A stretch of 21,947 nt of DNA from Kiloniellales bacterium (GCA_030067055.1 JASJAL010000012.1:1-21947), one strand, 5' to 3'; positions 6,800 through 15,254 are shown, counted from the stretch's first letter. A program made the numbers and translations. The notes: a model not told the origin generated them from the letters alone.

Positions 6800-7948
6800 G
6801 TGATCAAGGAAATCAAGGCTCTCGGCAAGGATGCGGGTCGGGTTCATTCGCCCGCACCGGTCAATCTCAACAGCCAGCTCTCGGCTGTCGCCGCGATCGA
6901 GCCCGAGCCCCTGGCGCCGGGCCGCCTGCAATCCGGCAAGCGATCCTATGCAACGCGACGGATCGCACTCGGCGATGCCGCCGGGCTCTTCAGCTTCGGG
7001 GTCCGGCCGCAGACCGGCGACTTGGTCCTCGCCCGGATCGACCGGATCGGCCATCACCGCCGGATCGAAAGCCCCGAGGGCCGCCGCGGTCAGCTTTACG
7101 TCGGCGACGAGGTCCTGCTCTGCTTCGGCGCCCGCTACGCCAGCGATCAGTTCGAAGCGGTGGTGCCCAAGCGGCTCGAGCCCTGCCACATGGTGGCGGC
7201 AGGCGGCATCGCGGCGCTTTGCGTCAACCGCCACGACTCGACCAGGCCGGCGACACAGATCACCCCGATCGGTCTGGTCGCCGATACCGAGGGCCGGGTC
7301 CTCAACCTGAAGGACTACGCCCTGTCGGGCGCGCGGCCGCTTTCGGGACGGCCCTACACCATGACGGTCGTCGGCACCTCGATGAACGCCGGCAAGACCA
7401 CGACCATCGCCGGAATGGTCCGGGGCCTCAGCAGCAATGGCCTCAAGGTTGCGGTCGGCAAGGTCACTGGCACGGGTGCCGGCGGTGACCGCTGGGCCTA
7501 CGTCGACGCTGGCGCCTCGGAGGTGCTGGACTTCACCGACTTCGGCTATGCCTCGACCTACAAGGTGCCCTCCGACGAGCTGACGGCGCTACTGTCGGCG
7601 ATGATGAGCTCGCTGGCCGAGGACCGGCCCGATGTCATCATCCTCGAGCTGGCGGACGGTCTGTTTTTCTCCGAGACCGCCGATCTGGTCGAGACCCCGG
7701 CCTTTGCCGAAATGGTCGACGACGTGGTGGTCGCGGCCAGCGACGCCATGGGTGCCGAGGCCGGCGTTCGCAGGTTGGCGGCCAACGAGATGGTTCCGAT
7801 CGCACTCGCCGGGCGGATGACCTCCAGCCCCCTGGCCGTGCGCGAGGCCGCCCGGGTCCTCGACACCCCGATCGTGTCGCTCGGCGACCTGACCGATGGC
7901 ATCTGGATGCCGCCGGGCCTGGCCGTCCCGACGCGGATCCGGGCCTGA
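6800..7948 (+). CDS. P-loop NTPase of the MobB / dethiobiotin synthetase / DUF1611-like type, function unknown
   Basis: This is a 382-residue protein. I chose GTG 6800 because GGAGGGG (6787-6793) lies six bases before it. Upstream in-frame ATGs at 6773 and 6785 have no such site, and the 6773 one falls inside a dyad element. Residues 1-180 form a beta-rich N-terminal domain (GVRPQTGDLVLARIDRIG, GDEVLLCFGARYASDQF). The Walker A loop GTSMNAGKT is at 192-200. It is followed by GKVTGTGAGGDRW, LDFTDFGYAST, a Walker-B-like DVIILELADGLF and DDVVVAASDAMGA. This order matches SIMIBI-class NTPases related to MobB and BioD, but the substrate is not evident. It heads a co-directional cluster with an ABC exporter 34 bp downstream, a 2OG oxygenase and an exported hydrolase. 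Confidence 0.8.
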   Translation: MIKEIKALGKDAGRVHSPAPVNLNSQLSAVAAIEPEPLAPGRLQSGKRSYATRRIALGDAAGLFSFGVRPQTGDLVLARIDRIGHHRRIESPEGRRGQLYVGDEVLLCFGARYASDQFEAVVPKRLEPCHMVAAGGIAALCVNRHDSTRPATQITPIGLVADTEGRVLNLKDYALSGARPLSGRPYTMTVVGTSMNAGKTTTIAGMVRGLSSNGLKVAVGKVTGTGAGGDRWAYVDAGASEVLDFTDFGYASTYKVPSDELTALLSAMMSSLAEDRPDVIILELADGLFFSETADLVETPAFAEMVDDVVVAASDAMGAEAGVRRLAANEMVPIALAGRMTSSPLAVREAARVLDTPIVSLGDLTDGIWMPPGLAVPTRIRA

Positions 7949-7982
7949 TCCGGGTCCCGGGCTCGATAGAAGGAAGGCTTCG

Positions 7983-9677
7983 ATGCGGCTCCCCGCGGTC
8001 CTCTCCGGCAGACGCCGGCGGCGTTTCGGCTATCTCGTCGCCAACGGCATATCGCAGGCCGGCGTGGCGGTGGCGACCGCCCTGCTGGTCAAGAACGGCT
8101 TCGACCGTCTGATCGCGCCGCAGGCGCCCTTGCTTCTGCGCGAGGCCGTTCTCTTCGCGGCCGGCCTGAGCCTGGCAATCGCAATCGGCGCCTGGCTGCG
8201 CTGGCGGGGCCACCTCGACGCCGAGCACCTGGGGCAGGGCTACGTCCACGCCCTGCGCCTGCGCCTGTTCCGTCACCTCGCAAGAATCGGCGCGGAGGGC
8301 GCCCGGCAGATGAGCCGGGGGGCCATCGTGCTGCGCTTCGTCGGCGACCTGACGGCCCTGCGACAGTGGATCAGCTACGGCCTGGCCCGGCTGACGGTCA
8401 GCGGCCTGGCCACTGTTCTGGCGATCGCGGTCCTCGCCGCGGTCGAGCCGGTGGTGGCACTGGCGGTCGGTATCGCCGTCACGGTCGCGGCCGGGCTGGC
8501 CCTGGCGGTCGGCCCGCACCTGCGCGCGACGACGCGGGAATCGCGGCGCCGAAGGGGCCGCCTGGCCGCGCAGCTCAACGACCGGGTCGCCAACATCGGG
8601 GTGGTCGAGGCTTTCGGCCAGGAGGCCAAGGAGAAGCGGCGCTTCGATCGCCTGAGCAGCCGCCTGCGCCGCGCATTGATCGCGCGGGCCAGAGTCATCG
8701 GTCTGCTGCGCGCGCTCTCCGAGGCCAGCGCCAGTTTCGCCGGGGCCTGCGCCCTTTTTGCCGGCGCCCTGCAGGTCGGCCTCGGCCTCGCCAGCCCCGG
8801 CGCCGTGGTTGCGGCCATGGTGGTCGCCGGCCTGCTGGCCCCGCGCCTGCAGGACCTGGGCCGGGTCTACGAGTACTGGAACGGGGCCCTGGTCGCGCGG
8901 GAGAAGCTGGAGAAGATGCTGGCGCTCCGGCCGGTCGGTCGCAGCTCCAACCGCGGGGCCGAGCAGGCCCTGGAGCCAGGCCCGGGCCGGATCGAGCTGT
9001 GCGGTCTCCGGCTCGAAGGACTCTTCCACGGCCTGGAGGCGACCATCGAGCCGGGCGAGCGGGTCGCCATCGTCGGCGCCAATGGAGCCGGCAAATCGAC
9101 CTTGCTGCGCCTGATCGCCGGGATCCTGGATCCGCTCGAGGGCCGGGTCCGGCTGGACGGCCAGGACATCCGCAAGTGCCGCTGGGAGGAGGTCCGCCGG
9201 GCTTTCGCCATGGTCTCTCCCGACCTGCCGCTGCTGCGCGGATCGCTGCGGCTCAACCTGACCTATGGCGCGGCAGCCTGGACCGCCGAGGATCTGGAGC
9301 GGGTCATGGCCGCCCTCGGCCTCGAGGCCCTTGTCGCCCGCCTGCCGGCCGGCATCGAAAGCCGCATCTCCGAGAACGGCGGGGGGCTTTCGACCGGCGA
9401 GCGCGCCCGGATCGCGTTGGCCCGCGCCATCTTGTCGAAGCCCCGCGTGCTGCTTCTGGACGAGGCGGACGCCAACCTGGACGACGCGGCCCGCGACGCG
9501 CTGGAAACGGTGGTCGAGGGCTTCACAGGCACGGTTCTCTTCATCACCCATGATCCGGCGCAAGCCGTCGCGGCCGATCGGATTCTAAAGGTCGAGAACG
9601 GGCGTTTGCACGAGATCGCGCCTGCCGAGTGGCTGCCGCGAAATGCCGCGCCGCAAGCGCTTCGCGCCGTGGTCTGA
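7983..9677 (+). CDS. ABC exporter half-transporter (fused permease-ATPase) with atypical Q-loop
   Basis: This is a 564-residue protein; ATG 7983 is preceded by AGGAAGG. Residues 1-300 hold about six membrane helices with the long cytoplasmic extensions of type IV (MsbA/HlyB-like) exporters, and the NBD follows from about 335. Walker A GANGAGKST is at 365-373, the signature LSTGE at 469-473 (consensus LSGGQ), Walker B VLLLDEAD at 489-496 with catalytic E494, and the H-loop H523. The Q-loop position reads VSPD (411-414) where exporters usually have VSQD, so the conserved Gln is Pro. The D-loop is NLDD. No N-terminal peptidase (C39) domain is present. It should work as a homodimer pumping a substrate outward across the inner membrane; the altered Q-loop may weaken coupling. 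Its neighbours suggest it exports a product of the same cluster (inference). Confidence 0.9.
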   Translation: MRLPAVLSGRRRRRFGYLVANGISQAGVAVATALLVKNGFDRLIAPQAPLLLREAVLFAAGLSLAIAIGAWLRWRGHLDAEHLGQGYVHALRLRLFRHLARIGAEGARQMSRGAIVLRFVGDLTALRQWISYGLARLTVSGLATVLAIAVLAAVEPVVALAVGIAVTVAAGLALAVGPHLRATTRESRRRRGRLAAQLNDRVANIGVVEAFGQEAKEKRRFDRLSSRLRRALIARARVIGLLRALSEASASFAGACALFAGALQVGLGLASPGAVVAAMVVAGLLAPRLQDLGRVYEYWNGALVAREKLEKMLALRPVGRSSNRGAEQALEPGPGRIELCGLRLEGLFHGLEATIEPGERVAIVGANGAGKSTLLRLIAGILDPLEGRVRLDGQDIRKCRWEEVRRAFAMVSPDLPLLRGSLRLNLTYGAAAWTAEDLERVMAALGLEALVARLPAGIESRISENGGGLSTGERARIALARAILSKPRVLLLDEADANLDDAARDALETVVEGFTGTVLFITHDPAQAVAADRILKVENGRLHEIAPAEWLPRNAAPQALRAVV

Positions 9678-9713
9678 ACCCGGAATCCGAATTGCGAGCT
9701 AGGAGACGAGACG

Positions 9714-10292
9714 ATGAAGTACTTCCGCAGGATCAAGCATGACCTCGACATGGGGCCGTTTCTCGATGAGATCGCTTCGATCCCCGAGGCCTGGGATCTC
9801 AGCACCGGGCGCCAGGACAAGATCGCGGTTCAGCGTGAGGCTCAGGCGATCCCCTTGAGGGGCCTGGTCAAGTCCAAGATCGGCAATCGAAAGCGCCGCG
9901 ATGTGCATGAAAGCCGATACACCACGATCTCACGCCGATTTATCGTTGCCCGGGCCTTTCTGGAGAGTTTTGCGGCCGAGCAGGACGCCGAGCTGAGTCG
10001 CGCCAAGATCGTCCGCCTCATGCCAGGCCGCCGGGTCTATCCGCACATCGACCGCGGCGCATACTACGAGCTTCGCGACCGCTATCATCTGGTCTTGCAG
10101 AGTGCAGCCGGCAGCTACCTCAAGAGCGGCGACGAAGAGATCCGCATGCAAGAGGGCGAGCTCTGGTGGTTCGACAACAAGGCGGTGCACGAGGCCCACA
10201 ACGAGGGTGCGGCGGAACGGATCCACATGATCTTCGATCTGTTGCCCAGCCACCGCTTCGCGGCAGTCTATGGCCAGGCACACGCGGCCTGA
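9714..10292 (+). CDS. Aspartyl/asparaginyl beta-hydroxylase-family 2-oxoglutarate/Fe(II) oxygenase
   Basis: This is a 192-residue soluble protein. ATG 9714 follows AGGAGACGAG. The double-stranded beta-helix signature is clear: the HxD iron ligands H111 and D113 in RVYPHIDRGAYY, the distal histidine H159 in NKAVHEAHN, and R169 in ERIHMIFDL as the 2-oxoglutarate-binding arginine. RDRYHLVLQS and GELWWFDNK fill the usual positions. Family members hydroxylate the beta-carbon of Asp or Asn in proteins, or of free or carrier-bound amino acids. There is no signal peptide or membrane anchor. It starts 36 bases after the ABC exporter stop and lies 18 bases before the next gene, so it is part of the cluster. 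The substrate is unknown; no obvious target peptide is encoded nearby. Confidence 0.88.
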   Translation: MKYFRRIKHDLDMGPFLDEIASIPEAWDLSTGRQDKIAVQREAQAIPLRGLVKSKIGNRKRRDVHESRYTTISRRFIVARAFLESFAAEQDAELSRAKIVRLMPGRRVYPHIDRGAYYELRDRYHLVLQSAAGSYLKSGDEEIRMQEGELWWFDNKAVHEAHNEGAAERIHMIFDLLPSHRFAAVYGQAHAA

Positions 10293-10310
10293 GCAGCACT
10301 GCCTTCCGCC

Positions 10311-11228
10311 ATGGCGTTCCAAAGTCTTGCAGCGAAGGTGATCATCGTGACGACCGGTCTACTGGCCGCGGCGGCGGCGTCTCACTCCTCTGATCTTCAA
10401 GCCCAGACCGCCAATAGGGCGGCCCTGCCGGGCGGCGCGGCTGAACTGCGCCTGCCGCGTGAGGAGGAGGGCATACCCTACTATCTCTACATCCCCAGCC
10501 GGTTGGATCCGGCAGCGCCACCTTTGGTTGCTGTGCATGGGATCTCACGCGGAGCCGACGAGCACATCGCGGCCTTCGCGCCTTGGGCCGAACGCAGCGG
10601 CAGGGTGCTGGTGGCACCCCTGTTCTCCGAATCTCAGTGCAAGCGCTATCAGAGGGTGACCCAGGACCGCTGCCAGGCGGACCGGGCGCTCTTCGCGGCC
10701 CTGCGCGAAGTGGCCGAGGCAACGGGAGTCGAGGTCGACCGTGTCGATCTATTTGGTTTCTCGGGCGGTGCCCAATTCGCCCATCGCTTCGCCCTGCTTC
10801 ATCCGGAGCGGGTCGCGCGCTTGGCGGTATCCTCGGCCGGATGGTACACGCAGCCCGATCCTTCGGAGGCCTATCCCTACGGCCTGGCGCCTGGCACCGG
10901 CGGCGGGCAGCGTTTCCGACCGAAGCTCAGCGCTTTTCTCGAGATTCCGACCTTGGTCCTCGTTGGCGAACGGGACATCGAGCGTGATCCGGCGCTCCGC
11001 AAGGAGAAGAAGGTCGACCGGCGCCAGGGCCGAAACCGGGTCGAACGGGCGGCGCGCTGGAGTCAGGCGCTGCGCGAGGCGGCTGTACAAGCCGGCGTCG
11101 CCGCGGAGGTCCGCTTTCGCAGCTTGCCGAACTGTGGCCACGCCTTCGAGGACTGCGTCCGCGACGGCGGCCTGGTCGAAGAGGTGATGGCCTGGTTCTC
11201 CTCGCCCAGAGCCACGGCTTCACCGTGA
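10311..11228 (+). CDS. Exported alpha/beta hydrolase (serine esterase / PHB depolymerase-like)
   Basis: This is a 305-residue protein. The N-terminus carries Lys9, a hydrophobic stretch (VIIVTTGLLAAAAA) and then a polar region (about residues 25-36), a likely Sec signal peptide, so it should act in the periplasm or outside. The hydrolase core shows PLVAVHGISRGA (oxyanion-hole region), the nucleophile elbow GFSGG with S151, a candidate acid D222 in LVGERDIERD, and the catalytic H277 in LPNCGHAFEDC. Cysteines at 110, 121, 275 and 282 could form disulfides, fitting export. The ATG has no strong ribosome binding site; GTG 10347, preceded by AAGGTGA, is an alternative that would shorten the signal peptide. 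It is the last gene of the four-gene cluster. The substrate is not predictable. Confidence 0.82.
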   Translation: MAFQSLAAKVIIVTTGLLAAAAASHSSDLQAQTANRAALPGGAAELRLPREEEGIPYYLYIPSRLDPAAPPLVAVHGISRGADEHIAAFAPWAERSGRVLVAPLFSESQCKRYQRVTQDRCQADRALFAALREVAEATGVEVDRVDLFGFSGGAQFAHRFALLHPERVARLAVSSAGWYTQPDPSEAYPYGLAPGTGGGQRFRPKLSAFLEIPTLVLVGERDIERDPALRKEKKVDRRQGRNRVERAARWSQALREAAVQAGVAAEVRFRSLPNCGHAFEDCVRDGGLVEEVMAWFSSPRATASP

Positions 11229-11233
11229 GCCAG

Positions 11234-11264
11234 CCGGCGGCGCCGGTCAGAAAAGAGCTTCTGA
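11234..11264. terminator. Double hairpin between convergent genes
   Basis: CCGGCG (11234-11239) and CGCCGG (11241-11246) form a tight GC dyad. They are followed at once by TCAGAA (11247-11252) and TTCTGA (11259-11264), a perfect 6-bp stem with a 6-base loop. The hydrolase gene ends at 11228 and the RpiR gene on the other strand ends at 11277, so this fits a shared terminator. Confidence 0.5.
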
Positions 11265-11276
11265 ACGGAAAGCGCG

Positions 11277-12128
11277 CTAGTTAAGCGGGCCGCTCCGGTG
11301 TTCCGAGGCCCCGACCGCCAGGGTCATGGCCAGGCAGAACGTCGCGGAAAGGGCGCGGAAGCCGCTGAGGTCGGCCTCCACCACCTCGAGCCAGACCTCG
11401 GCGATGCTGGCCAGTGGCGAGAAAGCGCTGTCGCTGACCGCAACGACCGGTACGCCGGCCTGCTTGGCGCGGGTCGCGATCTCCACCGAGACCGGGCTAT
11501 AGGGCGTGAAGGACACGACCAACAGCGCATCCTCGGCGGTGATGAAGGCGGCCTGCTCCATGATCGTACCTGCCCCATTCTCCAGCAGGACCGCCTGCTG
11601 TCCCAGTTTCTGGAAGGCGTAGGCCAGGTAGCTGGCGACCGGATAGGAGCGCCTCTGACCCAGGAGATAGATGGTCCGCGCGGCCGCCAGTTTTCGCGTC
11701 GCGCGATCGATGTCTTCGGCGGCGACGGACTCCCGCAAGCGTTCGATCGAGGTGACCGCGGTCTCGGCGAAGCGGCCGAGCAGCCGGTGCGAAGCCTCGG
11801 TCTCGTCGTCCGAGCGCAGTGCCTGCACGCGGTCGCCGTAGGACGGCCAATAGCCGCGCAGCCTTTCGCGGAACAGCGCCTGCAGGTCCGAGAAGCCGGA
11901 GAAGCCGAGGGTCTGGGCAAAGCGGACCAGGGTCGAAGGCTGCACCTTGGCGAGCTCCGCGACCGAGGCTGAGGTCCCAAGCGCGACTTCGTCAGGGTTG
12001 TCCAGCATGAAGGCGGCGACCTGGGCCAGGCGTTTCGGCAGGCGGCCGTGCTCGGCCGCGATCAAGTTGCGCAGCGAGCCGAAGTCTTTCGGCGGGGGCG
12101 CCTTCTCGTCGCGCTCGGCCCGTTCCAT
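11277..12128 (-). CDS. RpiR-family transcriptional regulator (HTH + SIS), first of two
   Basis: This 283-residue protein has the usual two-domain RpiR layout. The N-terminal helix-turn-helix (about residues 20-95) includes LPKRLAQVAAFMLDNPDEVAL and STLVRFAQTLGFSGFSDLQALF, the recognition-helix region. The C-terminal SIS domain (about 130-270) includes ARTIYLLGQRRSYPVA, DALLVVSFTPYSPVSVEIA and PVVAVSDSAFSPLA. SIS domains of this family bind phosphosugars. The start (ATG 12126-12128) has GGAGG about 10 bases upstream. It diverges from the sugar ABC transporter operon across 189 bp that contain dyad elements, the standard arrangement for local control. It resembles the second RpiR at 18704-19582 but is clearly a separate paralogue. 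Repressor function is inferred, not shown. Confidence 0.92.
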   Translation of the reverse strand: MERAERDEKAPPPKDFGSLRNLIAAEHGRLPKRLAQVAAFMLDNPDEVALGTSASVAELAKVQPSTLVRFAQTLGFSGFSDLQALFRERLRGYWPSYGDRVQALRSDDETEASHRLLGRFAETAVTSIERLRESVAAEDIDRATRKLAAARTIYLLGQRRSYPVASYLAYAFQKLGQQAVLLENGAGTIMEQAAFITAEDALLVVSFTPYSPVSVEIATRAKQAGVPVVAVSDSAFSPLASIAEVWLEVVEADLSGFRALSATFCLAMTLAVGASEHRSGPLN

Positions 12129-12180
12129 CGGTTAGACTGCCTCCGTCAGGGGCCTCGAAATGGGGCCATCGTCCGGGATT

Positions 12181-12249
12181 CCCCTTGAGGGGCGTTAGGG
12201 AATATGGAATATTTTATCCAATTATAGATCAATACGGTTCGATTATTCC
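12181..12249 (+). promoter_or_regulatory. Candidate RpiR operator and promoter of the sugar ABC operon
   Basis: This AT-rich island lies inside the divergent intergenic region. GGAATAT is tandemly repeated (12199-12205, 12206-12212). TGGA (12205-12208) and TCCA (12217-12220) form a dyad with an 8-bp spacer; read as 12206-12219 it is GGAA-N6-ATCC, one mismatch from the GGAA-N6-TTCC motif that I recall being proposed for the RpiR-type inositol repressor IolR of Sinorhizobium. TATTCC at 12244-12249 is an inverted copy of GGAATA. TATAGA (12223-12228) may be a -10. CCCCT/AGGGG at 12181-12192 is another short dyad. Confidence 0.45.
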
Positions 12250-12317
12250 AGTCTTTCGGGCCGCAACAGGCAGGGCGCCGCGGTCGGCGGCGCAGAGCTA
12301 TCAAAGGGAGGCAAGAC

Positions 12318-13268
12318 ATGATCAGACAACTGAGGCGGGTTTTTCTGAGCGCGGCCCTGGTCCTGGCCGCCGCCGGTCTGGCGGTGGGTCCGGTCCAGGC
12401 TCAAGACGTCAGCATCATCGTGGTCAGCCACGGCCAGGCCAACGATCCCTTCTGGTCCGTGGTCAAGAACGGCGTCACCCAGGCGGCGAAGGACATGGGC
12501 GCCGATGTCGACTACCGGGCGCCCGAGACCTTCGATATGGTCGCCATGGCGCAGCTGATCGACGCCGCGGTCAACCAGGAGCCCGACGGGCTGGTTGTCT
12601 CGATCCCCGATGCCGATGCGCTGGGCGACGCCATCAAGAAGGCGGTCGATGCCGGCATCCCCGTGGTCTCGATGAACTCGGGCTCAGACGTCTCGAAGGG
12701 GCTGGGCGCGGCCCTGCACGTCGGTCAGGAAGAGTACGATGCCGGCAAGGCCGGCGGCGAGAAGCTCGCGGCCCTGGGCGGCAAGAAGGGGCTCTGCGTC
12801 AACCAGGAGGTCGGCAACGTCGCCCTGGACCAGCGTTGCGCCGGTTTCAAGGACGGCTTCGGCGGCCCGGTCACCGTGCTGCCGGTCAGCAACGAGCCCT
12901 CCGAGGTCGAGGCCAAGGTCAAAGCCGCGCTCGACAGTGACGAAGAGATCGACACGGTCCTCGCCCTCGGCGCCTCGACCGCCGGTGAGCCGAGCCTCGC
13001 CGCCGTCGAAGCGCTCGGCAAGCTCGACAGCATCAACGTCGGGACCTTCGATCTTTCGGCCGATTTCCTGAAGGCGGTGGCGGCCGGAAAGGCGGCCTTC
13101 GCGATCGACCAGCAGCAATACCTGCAGGGTTATCTGCCTGTGGTCTTTCTGGCGATGAACGCACGTTTCGGCCTAATGCCCGGCGGCAACGTGCCCTCCG
13201 GCCCGAACCTGATCACCAAGGACAAGGCGGCCCTGGCCGTGGATCTCAGCGCCAAGGGCATTCGCTGA
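12318..13268 (+). CDS. CUT2-type sugar ABC transporter, periplasmic binding protein
   Basis: This is a 316-residue protein. The ATG has AAAGGGAGG upstream. Residues 1-29 are a Sec signal peptide (basic start, AALVLAAAGLAV core, cleavage after VQA). The mature protein starts DVSIIVVSHGQANDPFWSVV, typical of the ribose/galactose/inositol-binding Peripla_BP_4 family, with NDPFW contributing to the sugar pocket. DGLVVSIPDADALG, AGIPVVSMNSGSD, and AGEKLAAL-type helices follow in order. Two cysteines (CVNQ..., RCAG..., in the hinge half) could form a disulfide. It binds a sugar or cyclitol and hands it to the permease encoded 68 bp downstream. Neighbouring iolC makes an inositol-like substrate likely, but the ligand is not determined by sequence. 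The longer gap to the permease gene holds hairpins. Confidence 0.93.
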   Translation: MIRQLRRVFLSAALVLAAAGLAVGPVQAQDVSIIVVSHGQANDPFWSVVKNGVTQAAKDMGADVDYRAPETFDMVAMAQLIDAAVNQEPDGLVVSIPDADALGDAIKKAVDAGIPVVSMNSGSDVSKGLGAALHVGQEEYDAGKAGGEKLAALGGKKGLCVNQEVGNVALDQRCAGFKDGFGGPVTVLPVSNEPSEVEAKVKAALDSDEEIDTVLALGASTAGEPSLAAVEALGKLDSINVGTFDLSADFLKAVAAGKAAFAIDQQQYLQGYLPVVFLAMNARFGLMPGGNVPSGPNLITKDKAALAVDLSAKGIR

Positions 13269-13293
13269 CGGGGTATTGGTTAGGGGGATAGAA

Positions 13294-13331
13294 GGCGCGC
13301 CACGAAGAAGCGCGCCCCCTCCTTTGGGAGG
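13294..13331 (+). promoter_or_regulatory. Intercistronic hairpin and ribosome-site stem-loop
   Basis: GGCGCGC (13294-13300) pairs perfectly with GCGCGCC (13310-13316) across a 9-base loop. Directly after it CCTCC (13318-13322) can pair with GGAGG (13327-13331), which is the permease Shine-Dalgarno, across a TTTG loop. The first stem may protect the upstream binding-protein mRNA and the second may lower permease translation, the usual expression ratio in such operons. Confidence 0.45.
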
Positions 13332-13336
13332 CAGCC

Positions 13337-14446
13337 ATGACGACGACAACGATGGCAGGGGGCGGCGACGAGAGGCTCAAGCAAACGCCTTTCGTCACCC
13401 GCCTCATGCGGCGGCCGGAACTCGGTGCGCTCGCCGGCCTGATTCTGATCATCATCTTCTTTTCCTTCGCCGCCAGCGGGAAGATGTTCTCGCTGGCCGG
13501 CGTCGTCACCTTCATGTCGCCGGCGTCCCAGCTCGGCATCCTCGCCATCGGGGCGGCGATGCTGATGATCGCCGGCGAGTTCGACCTCTCGGTCGGCTCC
13601 ATGGTCGCCTTCGCCGGGCTGATCTTCGGGATCGCGCTGGCCGTCGTCGGCCTGCCGCCGATCCTGGCGATCATCGTGACCTTCATCGCCGCGGCCGCCG
13701 TCGGCGCGCTCAACGGTACGATCGTCCTCAAGACCGGCTTGCCGTCCTTCATCGTCACCCTGGCCTTCCTCTTCATCCTGCGCGGCATGACCCTGGTCGG
13801 GCTGAAGTGGGCGACCGGCGGCTCGACCCAGCTGCGCGGCATTAAGGACCTGATCGAGGGCGATCCCATCGCCGGTCTGTTCCGCGGCGACGCTTTCACC
13901 GGCCTCTTCGCCTGGATGGCCGAGCAGGGTTGGATCGAGACCTTCAAGAGCGGCAAGCCGAAGGTCGCGGGCCTGCCGGTCGAGGTTCTTTGGTTCCTGG
14001 CGATCGCCGCCCTGGCGACCTGGGTCCTGCTGCGCACCCGGGTCGGCAACTGGATCTTCGCCAGCGGCGGCGACGCCAACGCGGCGCGCAACTCCGGGGT
14101 GCCGGTCAACCGGGTCAAGACGGCGCTCTTCATGACCACGGCTGGCTGCGCCGCCCTGGTCGCGATCCTGACGGTGCTCGACGCCGGCTCGACCGACGCC
14201 CGGCGCGGCTTTCAGAAGGAGTTCGAGGCGATCATCGCCGCGGTGATCGGCGGCTGCCTGCTGACCGGCGGCTACGGCTCGGCGATCGGCGCCTTCTTCG
14301 GCGCGGTGATCTTCGGCATGGTCGCGATCGGCCTGACCTACACCAACATCGACCAGGACTGGTACCTGGTCTTCCTCGGCATGATGTTGCTCGGCGCGGT
14401 GCTCTTCAACAACGTCATCCGACGGCGGGTGACGGGGGAACGCTGA
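13337..14446 (+). CDS. CUT2-type sugar ABC transporter, permease
   Basis: This 369-residue inner-membrane protein has about eight to ten hydrophobic helices. ATG 13337 is preceded by GGGAGG. The N-terminal ~25 residues are cytoplasmic and polar, then the first helix runs from about 29. The motif GEFDLSVGS (80-88) is diagnostic of RbsC/FrcC-type permeases (usually GEIDLSVGS). Other family marks are [38 protein letters not shown] (the cytoplasmic EAA-like coupling loop) and [25 protein letters not shown] loop of about 50 residues (IKDLIEGDP to KPKVAG) between central helices is longer than in RbsC and seen in FrcC-like members. It stops one base before the ATPase start, so the two are translationally coupled. 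Confidence 0.93.
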   Translation: MTTTTMAGGGDERLKQTPFVTRLMRRPELGALAGLILIIIFFSFAASGKMFSLAGVVTFMSPASQLGILAIGAAMLMIAGEFDLSVGSMVAFAGLIFGIALAVVGLPPILAIIVTFIAAAAVGALNGTIVLKTGLPSFIVTLAFLFILRGMTLVGLKWATGGSTQLRGIKDLIEGDPIAGLFRGDAFTGLFAWMAEQGWIETFKSGKPKVAGLPVEVLWFLAIAALATWVLLRTRVGNWIFASGGDANAARNSGVPVNRVKTALFMTTAGCAALVAILTVLDAGSTDARRGFQKEFEAIIAAVIGGCLLTGGYGSAIGAFFGAVIFGMVAIGLTYTNIDQDWYLVFLGMMLLGAVLFNNVIRRRVTGER

Positions 14447-14447
14447 C

Positions 14448-15254
14448 ATGAGCGCGAGCAACGGCAGCGCGAACGGCGCCACCGCCCTGATCGAGGTGCG
14501 CGACATCGAGAAGCACTTCGGCTCGGTGATCGCCTTGGCCGGGGTCAGCATGGCGGTCAAGGCCGGCGAGGTGATGTGCCTGCTGGGTGACAACGGCGCC
14601 GGCAAGTCGACCCTGATTAAGACCCTGGCCGGCGTGCACAAGCCGACCAAGGGCGAGTTCCTGGTCGAAGGCGAGCCGGTCGACTTCAACTCGCCCCGCG
14701 ACGCCCTCGATAAGGGCATCGCCACGGTCTACCAGGACCTCGCGATGATCCCGCTGATGTCGATCACCCGGAACTTCTTCATGGGCCGCGAGCCGAGGGT
14801 CGGCTGGGGGCCCTTCAAGCGCATCGACATGAAGTATGCCGACCGGGTCGCCCAGGAAGAGATGATGCGGATCGGCATCGACGTTCGCGATCCGGGCCAG
14901 GCCGTCGGCACGCTCTCGGGCGGCGAGCGCCAGTGCGTCGCCATTGCCCGCGCCGTCTTCTTCGGTGCCAAGGTCCTGATCCTCGACGAGCCGACCTCGG
15001 CCCTGGGCGTGCGGCAGACCTCGATGGTCCTGAAGTACATCAACCAGGTCCGCCAGAAGGGTCTGGGGGTGATCTTCATCACCCACAACGTCCGTCACGC
15101 CTTCGCGGTCGGCGACCGCTTCACGGTGCTCAACCGCGGCCAGACCCTGGGCCTGCATAGCAAGGACGAGATTTCGATGGACGACCTGCAGAACCTCATG
15201 GCCGGTGGCCAGGAGTTGCAGGAGCTATCTGAAGAGCTCGGCGGGACCGTGTGA
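14448..15254 (+). CDS. CUT2-type sugar ABC transporter, single-domain ATPase
   Basis: This is a 268-residue ATP-binding subunit. The start ATG 14448 lies one base after the permease stop, with GGGGGAA in the end of the permease gene as ribosome site. Walker [10 protein letters not shown] is at 47-55, the Q-loop in ATVYQDLAM, the signature LSGGE at 156-160, Walker B VLILDEP with D180/E181, and the switch histidine in FITHN. Unlike RbsA or MglA it has one ABC domain, so it must dimerise; this is the FrcA-like arrangement common in alphaproteobacteria. The D-loop reads SALGVRQ. It powers import of the substrate bound by the protein at 12318-13268. Confidence 0.94.
   Translation: MSASNGSANGATALIEVRDIEKHFGSVIALAGVSMAVKAGEVMCLLGDNGAGKSTLIKTLAGVHKPTKGEFLVEGEPVDFNSPRDALDKGIATVYQDLAMIPLMSITRNFFMGREPRVGWGPFKRIDMKYADRVAQEEMMRIGIDVRDPGQAVGTLSGGERQCVAIARAVFFGAKVLILDEPTSALGVRQTSMVLKYINQVRQKGLGVIFITHNVRHAFAVGDRFTVLNRGQTLGLHSKDEISMDDLQNLMAGGQELQELSEELGGTV

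Noticed and set aside
7638..9563. Very long minus-strand frame opposite the ABC exporter
   Set aside because: Low-complexity Gln/Arg/Ala sequence without motifs; the plus strand has a complete set of ABC motifs here.
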